NCBI GenBank assembly: GCA_010015675.1
Contig: ML976998.1
Span: 414,909-478,908, forward strand
Direction: 5' to 3'
Length of the DNA: 64,000 bases
From: Byssothecium circinans
Taxonomy: Eukaryota; Ascomycota; Dothideomycetes; Pleosporales; Massarinaceae
Below, in pieces: positions 22,070-32,400 of the stretch. Under the pieces are notes generated by a model. The model made no database searches, was not told where the DNA came from, and worked only from the letters and a program-made list of their open reading frames with translations. The translations under genes were made by a program, and so were the position numbers. How positions within the stretch are numbered: the first letter of the stretch is position 1; each line of letters starts with the position of its first letter.

Positions 22070-22595
22070 GATAAAACAGTCCTCGTAACGGGCGCCAGAA
22101 TGGGCATCGGCGCCTCCTTAACCCATCGGCTAGCCCGCGAAGTAGCAACCCTCATCCTCGTCGCCCGCTCAGGCGACAAATTCAAAGCTCTCGCCTAAGA
22201 AATCTAGAAACCCCATAAAGAAGCTAGAGTCTTCACGACTGTCGTCGACGTAAGTGACTACACCGGCGTCACAACCGCCATCACAAACATCGTCAAAGAA
22301 ACCAGCCCTCAATATCGAAGACGTAATCACGATAACAGGAACGAATGTTAATAGTGTACTGTTCACTACATATGCAGGTTTAAATGAGGGAGGCATAAAA
22401 GAGAGAGGGCGAGGGACGATATTGAATGTGACGGGTACGACTGCGTTGGAGGTTCCGCCGTTTCTGGGAGAAAAGTATTTATCACGCTAGTAAGGCTTTT
22501 CAGGAGGGGTTCACGAATGCGTTGAGGACGGAAATTGTGGGGACGAATATTAAGGTGTTGGCGTTGAGGCCGGGCGTTAGTTAACAGCTTGTTGC
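22070..22595 (+). pseudogene. short-chain dehydrogenase pseudogene
   Basis: Translation from about 22073 gives KTVLVTGARMGIGASLTHR, a clear SDR cofactor site, then VATLILVARSGDKFKALA broken by TAA (22196-22198) and TAG (22205-22207). The frame resumes as ARVFTTVVDVSDYTGV, shifts, and picks up again as RGTILNVTGTTALEVPPF. It shifts once more into YHASKAFQEGFTNALR (the YxxxK active site) and VLALRPGV before another stop. At least two frameshifts and three stops prevent any functional product. The remnant spans most of a classical NADP-dependent SDR. It sits head-to-tail with an ankyrin-type remnant. Confidence 0.8.
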
Positions 22596-22676
22596 GAGTG
22601 ATGGGCGGAGGCTACGAGACTCCGACTCGTCGATTGAACGGATATCCGGCTGAGCTCAACACTTACTCCCGCTAGG

Positions 22677-23348
22677 GTTTTCTACGAGAGTTATAACGAG
22701 AAAACTATGCTACGACTTGCGATTCAATTCGATATGTTCCATTACGTTACCGAGACGCTGGGTTCCCATCGACAAAACCATTCGCAAGAGCCCAGTGATC
22801 CAATCTTAGATTGCTGTCTTAGACCGTGTAATTACTATCGAGACACAATTACACGTCGCGAAAGGACGTCTATAGTCAACGTCGATATGCTCCAACTTCT
22901 ACTCAAACATGGAGCACACCCCAATCAGCGGATCGGAAAAGAACCAACAGCAACGGTCTGGTCACATTTCCCCCAATACTGTATATAAGAGATGGATATC
23001 GTCGACAGTGATGAAATTAAACGCTCATGGCTTCAAGCGATGATGATATTGCTAAATGTAGGTGCTCATACCAGACTGAGCTTGACCCGTATCACAATCC
23101 TGAGACAACTCCTGGTACAGTGCGGCTGGTTAATGCATAATCACCATCCTGAGCGACATTTAGAGTACAAGCACCTTACATTTCATGAAGCATTCGAGGA
23201 CATCTTTAGCGCTGGGACGTGGGAAACCCTGCAACTTCACGAGAAATTAGACCAGATTGCCCTGGAACAAAAGGCACAAGAGGCGCAGGAACTCCAGGAG
23301 GAACAAGGTGAAAAGAAGCCCAACTACTTCTGGAAGCTGTTCTGGTGA
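22677..23348 (+). pseudogene. ankyrin-repeat protein remnant with in-frame stop
   Basis: One frame runs from about 22677 to 23348, interrupted only by TAA at 22986-22988. The first part contains VDMLQLLLKHGAHPN, a recognisable ankyrin repeat helix pair; the second has SWLQAMMILLNVGAHTR, another ankyrin-like unit, then a charged coiled tail ending KPNYFWKLFW. The pattern fits the C-terminal part of the large fungal NACHT- or lipase-ankyrin proteins, of which the N-terminal effector and nucleotide-binding parts are absent. There is no convincing intron to remove the stop. It could be a truncated pseudogene or two short expressed pieces; the former is more likely given the adjacent SDR pseudogene. 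Confidence 0.6.
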
Positions 23349-23593
23349 GCAATCATTTGGTAGATGACGGTAGTGGCCGGAATCTCACTTTCAACGTATC
23401 ATGCCATTTCACTGTCAGCCTCAAATTCATGTTTTTGCAAAGTACGCTGGCAAATTATTCAATCACCAAATGTATTCCAAAGACTACACACTATGAAACC
23501 CGCTCATGCATTTCTTGTCCACGTATTATGACCCTTGCTCACATCTGTGCTGACTCCACATACCAGAAAGCCGCTCGGTGCCATCTTGTGGGA

Positions 23594-25090
23594 TCAGGTC
23601 TTCCACACAGCTAGAAGAGGAAGACCATTGCCATCAAACCAAAGCGCCGCACAATCCCGCACCCCGCTATACAGATCCTTCTTGCCCAGAAGTTGGAAGA
23701 AGTTGCGGCACGCATCCTGCAGCTTCTGAAGTTCCATCGTGCACTTCTGCTCATAAACAGGCCCGTTGGAATGACACTTGAGCAGAAAGACGACTCGCAT
23801 CTCAGAATCAAACATGGAAGTAACCTGGATGAAATCAAGGATATTGATCCTGAGGTCATGTAGGGTTGACATGTAATTGAGCTCGAACCTTAGCACAAAT
23901 TCCACGTAATGTGTGCGGTCCCACTGGGATTCCTCAAACACATCGGGAACCATTCGGGAAAGCGAGCTGCGACACCATTGGCGCAAATGATGGAAGTTTC
24001 CGAAAGATGTGACACGCTCGGTCGTCGTCATGCGGAGGGTCAGTTGGTTCCAGTCCGCAAAACGCAGCTTTGTACGCTCCCTCAATGAAGAGTTGATGCG
24101 CAGGAGGTTGAGATCGAGTCCGCTCGCAGTGTTCCGATCGATGTCCATTGTGATAGGATCGGCGTTCTTGATTGCGTACCTGACGATCTTTTTGCGTATG
24201 TGTTTCGGGAGCCGCTGGTAGTCAGTCTCCTGCTCCCAAAGATCGATCCAGGCAAGGGACTTTCCCTGCTTTTTGATAGAGAAAGGGTGCGGAAAAGAGG
24301 TTTTTTCACTAAACCGCGATGAACTGTACACGACCTCTCCATGTCCTTGGCTCTTGTCGATGAAGATGCCGTAAATGATGCGCTCGTGCTTGCCGTATTG
24401 TTTGATGTTAAGCGTGTCAGATACGACCAAGCTGCGGAGCACGTTGTTCATGAGCTTCGCATCTGTGGGTCTGAAGTCATCGTCATCGTCGATGAAGTAG
24501 TTAGTGTGCACTTTGCCTCCGCCATTGATGAACGACAACTTGAATCGACGGCTAGTGGATTTATTCCAGAGGAATTTGACGATAGGTAGGATGTCGAGTT
24601 GGCGGTCTTTGCCTTCGTTCTCTTCTTCTCCATCTTGCGACACTTCTTCTTCTGCTTCTATGCACTCTGCGGAGCATATCGGGTCGATGTCAACGTCTAC
24701 ATTGCGGACGAGCTTCAGATTGCGACCAATGCCTTCAAGCCAATTCACTGTGTACCAGATCTGGGATGCGTAGATGTTGTGTGAGTAGGGAGGCGCAGTG
24801 ACGTGGAAGGAGTTGCCGCTGTAGAGCACGCCGATGGCTTCGTGATAGACTTGACGACACGTGCGCAATAGGCCAATTGAAGGGCTGAGGAATTTTGTCG
24901 CTGGGGGCGTTGCGTCTATGCCAAAGTTTCGATGATCCTGAGGTTCCATGACAACAAGAGGTTCATCATCGAGAAAGAGGAGCTTGTAGACCTCGTTTCT
25001 CAACTCAGCTGGCATGGTAGTGACGAACGAGGGCTCGCCTGCAATAGCCGGACTGGAAGTTTTCTTCTTGATCCTGATAGACAAAGCCAT
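23594..25090 (-). CDS. F-box-like (ELRNxVY) protein, copy A
   Basis: A single exon of 498 residues. Near the N-terminus MPAELRNEVYKLLF (residues 26-39) and LLRTCRQVYHEAIGVLY form the F-box-like/2EXR module common in Dothideomycete accessory genes. Around residue 300 a second related unit appears, RLPKHIRKKIVRYAIKNAD followed by LLRINSSLRERTKLRF, so the module seems to be duplicated within the chain. An acidic linker (EAEEEVSQDGEEENEGKD) and an Asp run lie between. No other domain is recognised. If it is a true F-box protein it would recruit substrates to an SCF ubiquitin ligase; that is inference. It is a tandem paralogue of the gene at 26122-27708. Confidence 0.75.
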   Translation of the reverse strand: MALSIRIKKKTSSPAIAGEPSFVTTMPAELRNEVYKLLFLDDEPLVVMEPQDHRNFGIDATPPATKFLSPSIGLLRTCRQVYHEAIGVLYSGNSFHVTAPPYSHNIYASQIWYTVNWLEGIGRNLKLVRNVDVDIDPICSAECIEAEEEVSQDGEEENEGKDRQLDILPIVKFLWNKSTSRRFKLSFINGGGKVHTNYFIDDDDDFRPTDAKLMNNVLRSLVVSDTLNIKQYGKHERIIYGIFIDKSQGHGEVVYSSSRFSEKTSFPHPFSIKKQGKSLAWIDLWEQETDYQRLPKHIRKKIVRYAIKNADPITMDIDRNTASGLDLNLLRINSSLRERTKLRFADWNQLTLRMTTTERVTSFGNFHHLRQWCRSSLSRMVPDVFEESQWDRTHYVEFVLRFELNYMSTLHDLRINILDFIQVTSMFDSEMRVVFLLKCHSNGPVYEQKCTMELQKLQDACRNFFQLLGKKDLYSGVRDCAALWFDGNGLPLLAVWKT

Positions 25091-26121
25091 GGTCTACTAT
25101 CTGTTGGGGAGAACGTCGCTTGTGAAGTGATGGCGTGCTGGTCCGGTCGTTGTCGGGTTATTTCAGAAAGAGGATGGGGATCTTGCAGTCTCTCTTTGCA
25201 GTCAGTTCATGGTCCCAAAGTGTAGGTAAAGGTGAGCTTACCGCCGTCCGCTATCCTTGGACACGTATCAAAATAGAACAGGAGCCTCAAGAGGCTGTAT
25301 CTGAAACCCTAGATTTCCAACGTAATGGTGAAGATCGGAAAGTGGAACGGAGCCGGTGTCGAGGTTGAAAGGTATGAGAAGAGGAGTGGGTGGAGGCCTA
25401 TAAGTAGGAAAATAATATTAGCCCATCATATACAGCGTCACCTTAGATGTCATAAAAATAAGATTATAGTGAGAGAGGACTGCAGCTTGAGGCGGGCGAA
25501 GTGGAGATGTTTGGGCGAAAAAGACGAGGTGAAGCCGACAATTCCTGAGACTAAAACAAGCGACGAAACACGACGAATGAAAAGAAAGGCTTGAGGCATA
25601 TACACTTAAAGATCCACTATTTATGGTATGGCACAAGAGCGTTCTGTGCATACTCTAAGATTCAATGCTCTATTCACCTAGACTCGCCATTTTCGCGTAT
25701 TACCACTGGCGGGGCGTGGAAAGTCACCGGGCGAAATCAAGAACCAGTTTTGCATGAAAGAGAGAAATGAACCTTGGTCACCTGTAGTAATTCAATCTGT
25801 TTGGCGACTAGGTGAACCTCAACGCTCCTTCTCGTTGGCAGGTCGATGCGCGGGCCAAATAATCCTGCAACGACACGCCAGTCGTAGCAGAAAATTAACA
25901 TGCAAAAATACCCTCGCTTTTTCCGCCCAGCCATACTCGCTACCATTCTGAACTGCTGTAGTGTAGCCATCTCATCTATTCAAGTGGTCTTTGATGGAAT
26001 CAAGTCTGGAGATAGCCAGGCAATAATCATTGCAATGAAGAGAACATCTTCACCAGCTTTGGATCGCCGCTAGACACGCTTTGTAAGGCCCTCGATATTC
26101 CTTGCCCACGATCACCACAGT
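25091..26121. other. intergenic region between the two F-box-like paralogues
   Basis: About 1 kb without a supported gene. Short frames on both strands lack recognisable sequence. The left part is the promoter of copy A, the right part the 3' end of copy B. Confidence 0.4.
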
Positions 26122-27708
26122 TTACAAAAGACCCCAAATATACGAGACCGTGTACTCTGCGCCCGATTCTTTCGTCGATCCATCATCTTGTCCGAGAGCC
26201 TCGAAGCCCACAATGTTGAACTCCCCATCCGCCAGTATCTGTGGGCAACGGATATTGCAGGTCTTGGGACGTTTGATATTGTCTGCGAGGTACTTCTTAG
26301 CGTTGAGACGGATCTGACTCACGATCGTAGCTTTCTGCTCCACTTTAGAGCTAGCATCGGGACCCAGAATGACCTTAACAATGGGCAACTTCATATGCGA
26401 CGACGCAATAATGAGACCCAGAATACCGATGCGCAGATCTTTGAGAGTGGTCGGCTGCTTTACCAAGAACTTCAACTGTAATATGGCCCGCTTCAACTTG
26501 TTGTTCTGCTCATCGGAGACTCCGCGAATGGTTCCGCCACTGATGGGCCCGCAAGCGCCTTCTGCTTTGATAGCAAAATGGCGAAGTTTCGAAAAGTTTT
26601 CGAAAGAAGTCTGTGTAGCCGAATACTCCATGGTGAAAGTGTGCTTGTAGCCTGTATACACCTTCCTGACTTCCTCTCGGATAGAACGACTCACAGTCAG
26701 CATCGCTGGGCAGTCCCAGGGATTCCCCTGAGCGTCGAGGTGAATATCGACGCCTGCGGGAGCGATAGCGTCTTCATAGATACGCAAACGGAGAGCTTTT
26801 GGAAGATTGAAAAGCTCCTGTGGTAAGTTGGTGGGGCCGCTCAACTGCTCCTTCAAGGGGAGGTCCAGAAGTGAGTTGCGACGGTATCCCGGCAACCAAG
26901 AAATTCCACTACCACCAATAGACTTAACAAAAGCGCGTTCAGACTCTGCAAAAATCCGAGATGTATGGTACTTGTAGCCTAGGTAGCCTCCGCGTTCTTC
27001 CAGGCCGATGTAGATGCTAGCAAGGAACTTATGTATGGGCTTGACACATAGCTGGTCGAGGCACAGAGCGCGAAATATGGTGTTGACTTTGTCAAACATC
27101 CACGCCGTGTTGTGAATACCGGTATCGTCTCGAGGCGACAAGGAAACCAAATGTATTTCACGAGGTTGCTCTGAGTCCCAGAAAAGCTTGACTAGGGGTC
27201 CAAAGTCAACAAGGCAGCCTAGCTTGTCATCGTTATGGTCCGAACGAGTCAGTTGAAACTCTCCATTTTGGCCCTTGGTACGGTTGTGGTTGTTCAGACA
27301 AGAACCTCCAAGTTCGATGAGAACATTATGAGGAATCTCGGAACGCGAAGGGCCTATGCGTCGCAGCCAAGCAGCTGTGTTGGCCAGATAGATCGTAATG
27401 CGTGGCTCTCGAGCCCAGAACTCGGAGCTATAGGCAGACGGACGTATCACGAAGGAGCTGACAGCGAGGAGAGTCGAGCATGCTTCGTAATAGACTTGAC
27501 GACACGACGCGAGCAGCCCGCAGCTATTGTTATTGACACGTACTAGTGCTTCTGGAGCGTGCTGTGCGCTCACCGTGACCTCAACTCGCTTTCTAGGATC
27601 GAATGCGAGCTCGTAAATCATATTGCGTAATTCCGGTGAGAGGTCGAGGAATGAGAGACGATCGGGATATTTGGGTTTGGAGGCACCGTACGAGATCGAC
27701 GCATTCAT
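26122..27708 (-). CDS. F-box-like (ELRNxIY) protein, copy B
   Basis: A single exon of 528 residues. FLDLSPELRNMIYELAF (about residues 20-36) plus LLASCRQVYYEACSTLL mirror the N-terminal module of the neighbouring copy A. A second unit near residue 312, FNLPKALRLRIYEDAI followed by LTVSRSIREEVRKVY, mirrors its internal repeat. The blocks FGPLVKLFWD here and ILPIVKFLWN in copy A also align in order, so the two genes are tandem paralogues that have diverged widely. No membrane segment or signal peptide. Function unknown; a substrate-receptor or interaction role is inferred from the F-box-like motif only. Both copies are transcribed away from the ATG2 side. Confidence 0.75.
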   Translation of the reverse strand: MNASISYGASKPKYPDRLSFLDLSPELRNMIYELAFDPRKRVEVTVSAQHAPEALVRVNNNSCGLLASCRQVYYEACSTLLAVSSFVIRPSAYSSEFWAREPRITIYLANTAAWLRRIGPSRSEIPHNVLIELGGSCLNNHNRTKGQNGEFQLTRSDHNDDKLGCLVDFGPLVKLFWDSEQPREIHLVSLSPRDDTGIHNTAWMFDKVNTIFRALCLDQLCVKPIHKFLASIYIGLEERGGYLGYKYHTSRIFAESERAFVKSIGGSGISWLPGYRRNSLLDLPLKEQLSGPTNLPQELFNLPKALRLRIYEDAIAPAGVDIHLDAQGNPWDCPAMLTVSRSIREEVRKVYTGYKHTFTMEYSATQTSFENFSKLRHFAIKAEGACGPISGGTIRGVSDEQNNKLKRAILQLKFLVKQPTTLKDLRIGILGLIIASSHMKLPIVKVILGPDASSKVEQKATIVSQIRLNAKKYLADNIKRPKTCNIRCPQILADGEFNIVGFEALGQDDGSTKESGAEYTVSYIWGLL

Positions 27709-29492
27709 GGTGTGGAAGTGGGCGGGTAGAAGTGATATTCTGGGCTTGGGTCTTTAAGCTAGTATTTGCCTGCGCCTAGAGAAGGGCCTAGAGAAGACTC
27801 AATCTGTAGTTGCTTTTGGGAGGGACAAGTGGGGTTGCTCATGGAGTTGATTCTGGATCTTGCTCGGGCGGGATCAAGGCGGGTAGTGTTGTTGTTCGTT
27901 GTGCGGTGATCGAGCGGATTAAGGTGGGTAATGTTGTTGTTGTTCGTAGTGCGGTGATCGAGGAGAATTTATATCTCCTGGCGTTGAACGGCGCCAAGCC
28001 CGCTAGCGGCATAGCCGAGTGAAAGTGAAATCGGTCTTTCATCATCTTTGCTGATTGGCGAAAACTCCATGTCGGATCTTGCTGAGCACGTGACTGATAT
28101 AATCCTTCAAATGTTATAAAGTCACGCATCGACAGAGCTTCCCATACGGTAGACACCGCTTCCAAGAACGGTGACGCCATGATCATCGAATGTGACGTCG
28201 TGGGACGAGGCGTTTCAGGTAGTCTAGGAATGTGGGTTACCTACATATGTAGTGTAGGGGTGTGATAATGAGTTGCGAAAATAACAAAAGTAAGTCTAAA
28301 GGGCCTGCCTATTTGATATGCAATAAATGCAATAGTCGTTTTATTTTCTCGCCTTCTCGGTAGCATAGAGCGCTTTTTTGTAGCGGCAATGTTAGGTACT
28401 TCGCGGAGACGTTCACCATGCTCACCACTCCTACCCATCCTCACTCTCCTCATCATCCGTCCCGTTTCCCCTCTTAACCTACTCAATTACAGCCGAAAGA
28501 AGAAGATCTTCGCTTCCGTTCACGTTTCTCGTTCCCTTATCCGCTATGGCAGTGCGTTCCCAGAATTCGGAGCCGAAGGAGGATTTTGCTTTTATCTCTT
28601 TTTTAGCTCTTTTAATCTCAGACCACTTTACCACGAGGTCGCACTCAATATCTTTTAGTGTTCGCTTTAAGCAAGATATAAAACTAAAGCTAGCCATAAC
28701 TAAGAAAATTTTTGCGTTTTTAGTTAGGAGACCAAATGATGCAGAGAATAAAAGAAGGGAGAGTCGGATTTGAACTGCGTTGGAAAAAACCGATTTTTCC
28801 CCACAAGTGGGTTGGAGAAAGATTTTCAGTTTCCAGTACTATGGACTTTAATTTCTAGCGCTAGGGAGCCAAAGCACATGAGAAGAAATATTTCGTAATT
28901 TGAGAATCTCATTCGCGCGCTAGGTCTATAGTTTTGGTAACATGAGAGCGCCTCGCTGACTTTTTCTTTTTATCTCTATTCATTAGTACCGACTCTTTCT
29001 TATACTGGTAACTGTCATAGCAACATAACCTTGAGTATGCATACCAACCTAACTATTCACCACATTCTCATTATACACTCTTATCTACACGACTTCCATC
29101 TTGAATACAAATCTCCATTCCCACCTGTTCTCCTCTCTGCTCTCACTACCACCAAATCTCAATATGCAGTTCGACGCCAGATATCTCACCATCTCTTTCC
29201 CTTCTCATAGTCAATCTTGCTGCTGCAGCACTCAAGCAAAATATACCTCCCTGCGCCGAATGTGCCCCGTGTAGTCCCGTTGAAATAATGCAAATGAGAG
29301 ACAAGTGGAGTAGATTGAGTGGCGACGCCTGACGATGATGTACCTGTACCAGCACCGTCGCTATGCAATTTCACAACGCAAAAGAAAGAAAAGCAGATCC
29401 AGGAAAACAAAAGGAAGAACAATGGTTAAAATATATCGATGCGAAGGGCATGATGCAGCACTCCTTCTCCTTCAACTTGAGCGTCCGATTGA
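27709..29492. other. gene-poor tract between F-box-like copy B and ATG2
   Basis: About 1.8 kb with no supported gene. It contains a tandem duplication (27871-27963), an AT-rich patch (about 28600-28960) and the 3' flank of ATG2. A minus-strand frame of 115 codons at 27839-28186 depends on the duplication for part of its length and is not convincing. Confidence 0.4.
27871..27963. repeat. imperfect tandem duplication, 45/48-bp unit
   Basis: Two adjacent copies, 27871-27915 and 27916-27963, each running from GGATNAAGG through a GTTGTT tract to GCGGTGATCGAG. They differ by a few substitutions and by one extra GTT in the second copy. Confidence 0.75.
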
Positions 29493-32400
29493 CTAGTACG
29501 ACTTGTATTTCTTCTCTTAGTTAGCCTTTGCCACGATAAAGGTAGTAGAGATGGGGTGTACTCACATCGCCAATTTTCCGCTGACTCTCCGGATCCAACG
29601 CATTTCCAACGCCCATCAGCGCGTTACTCACAGCCTTCGTCGCTCCAAGCGCCGGTCTGAGCAAGATCGTCGGTGCCCGTCTCGCAATCGCCTTTGCAGC
29701 GCCAGCGCCAGTTCCTTCCTCCATGACCTCCGACGGTATCGCTATTACCGCATCCCTTGCAGTCAAGAGGTCGCGCTCGAGATGCCGAGCAGCGGCACGT
29801 AGACCAGCGCGCACACCAATAGGTTGGTGTGCGTAGTTTGAGGCGGGACGTGGCTCTTCATTGTCGGATGAGGAAGCGTCGTCGCCTTCCCAGTCGTGGT
29901 GGAGAGAAGTTGAGCGGCCAGGCGAAGAGGACTCCGCGCCGAGGAGTTTTTCTGTGCCTTCGAGGATGTTCTGTGCGCCAATTGCTACCTTTGCACCTAG
30001 ACGGGCGAACTCGGCAGTGGTGTTGTTGGCGAAGGCGTAGACACCTTTTTGCAGGCTACGGACAATGCGACCATCCTTCTTGTACTCGCGCATTGGGACG
30101 ACTACCAGATCACGAACGCCAGAACCAACGTTGACCAACGGACGAACCATAGCTAGACCAGCGAGAACACCAGGAAGCTGGTTGCGCTTCACATCGGGCA
30201 TCCAAACATCGTTTAGCGTATCATGTAGCTTGTCAAATGAGGAGACGCCATATACGATCGCATGACGGAGTGTGATGTTTGAACCTTCCAGCATAAGGAA
30301 GTTCATGAACTCCGTTGTATGACCTGAGCGCAAGCCACGGTAATCAACGTGGCGCGGTTTGTAGTCGAGCTTGAGCTGTACAGCGTTGACTTCAAGACGC
30401 TGTATGAAGGGTTGTTCAGTTGGTCCGGAGCTGTCGAGAGCAGATTCATCCTTGAATTCAAAGAATCGAGTGATGAACTCCAGTGCATACTGATCCACGT
30501 GCAGGCGAAGCGGGAGGACGCTGACTTTGATAACAAGATCGGACGCGGCTAGGTCTTCTGTGGGTTTGACAGTCAGCAATTCGAGACTGATCATCGGCCG
30601 GTTGATCTGACGATGCGTTTTCTCGATTGCGCAGGTTACGAACTTGTTCCACACCGAGCCCGGAACGTGGTCGTAAATCTCAAAGTCATGCACACCCACA
30701 TTGACTGAGCTAAGAGTCTCGCCGGAGTCGGGTGGGTAAACAACAAGATCGACCGAAACACCCATCAGCTGGAACGCGATCTTTTTGCGCTTGCTTCGCT
30801 GAAGTTTCAATCGACTTTTGAAAGGGTTTGTCATGCTACGCGGCCGGATAGTCGCATTGGAAGAACGAGTAGTCGTAGATACCGCATAGCTTCCTGTCTC
30901 GCTCGCAAGGTCGTCAATGTCGCGATTGATTTGTCGAGCTAATCCGCCTTTCTCCTCCTTGACAGGGACACCGATCCACACCGAGTTGAACAAGAAGTCC
31001 TCCTCCACGAAGTCGTCGTCCTCGTCATCCTCTACGGGCTTGCGACGGCGTTCTTCAGCTCGAGCCTCAACGTCCTCTACAGCTTGCGTGATCACGCTGC
31101 GAGTATGCGGCCAGTCATACCCATCGAAAAGGTTCCAGATGATGTTCATATCGCGCACGCGGACCCTGAGTGGTGCATCCGGAACTTTGAACTCATTCGT
31201 GGTGTGATACTGATTCTTGTTGGAATCCCACTTACGAGCCTTGCCTTTGAGATTTGAATCAGAGTCCTTCAAGTAACCCTCGTCGAAATCGAACCCCTCT
31301 TCGCCTTCAGCAACCTCATATTGCTCCCGGAAGCTCTCCAAGACGGCTCGCTCACCGCGTTGGCGTATAATTGGCGGCGACGCTAATGCTCCAAGGTCAT
31401 CCTCACCAAGGAGGCTGTCTCCGAGTTCTTCTTCAGTGGGGAGCGATTCCTGGTTGTAGCAGCTTCCGACGAATTCAAGATTACTCGGTACTTCATCAAC
31501 AACCAAGTCAGCATTCTCCATGAAGTACTCGTCCTCTGGGCCTTCTTGCGCTTCCATAGCATCTCCAGTGAATGACTCCATCATCTCTTGCAGGGGTACT
31601 ACAGTGCGGTACTTTTCGGCAGTTGATGGTGGCCTTGGTGGCTGCAATCCGCTGAGAACCGCAACGAGTGTTTGCGTAGAGTCAGCACACGATTCTAGGA
31701 TAAAAAGATCGTTCTTGAATTCCACGTCTACGAGCTGCGGTTGCTCCTTTCCGTCTCCAGTGATGGTGACCGAAACCTTGGCCGCAGAGATGGAGCTCAT
31801 GGACACGTAGCCCAGCTCAAGCAACTCAGCTAGTTGACGATTTGAAAGCGAAGACTTAGGTAGCGAGGACGACGGAAGTTCCTCGTCCAGGCGAGCGACA
31901 TTGTCAATGGCATGAATCGAAGCTTTTCGAAGCTCAACCGCAATGGCATAGTTTGCCTTTTTCGATTGCTTTCCCAAGAGATGTGCATCGGTGAGCACGA
32001 ACAGGCCCTTTGCGGGTATTTTGCGCGGATTGAGACCAATAGCGCAATGTCGGAAAAGTACATCGACCTGCAAAGGCTTCTTGTTCGCCGCCGCTGAAGG
32101 AGATGTCGATGCCGAAGATTGTCTGCTTAGCGGCTTTGGCGACGAGGCTCCAGTAATGGTGGCTACCGATGATGCTAGTCCAAGAGCAATGTCATCAAGC
32201 GTACCATCCTCTGAGATACCGAGAGCTGCCATGACTGTGGAAACGCGATATTCGACACAGAGGTTGTGCAGCTTCGCCTTGACCACAGGCTCCATCTCGT
32301 CGCCGACGAATCGGACCATGATCATAGGTATGCTGTCGCCGCCGCGGAGTTCGGTGACTTGCTGGACTAGCACCTCTTTCTCCCGTTTGATGGACGCACT

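Noticed and set aside
27839..28186. Minus-strand frame of 115 codons
   Set aside because: A third of it is generated by the tandem duplication (ALRTTTTLPTLIRSI / AQRTTTLPALI) and no family is recognised.
28765..28785. GTCGGATTTGAACTGCG, which resembles the reverse complement of a tRNA T-arm (B box)
   Set aside because: No matching acceptor stem, D-arm (A box) or anticodon arm could be found at the right distance on the minus strand; at most a tRNA-like fragment.
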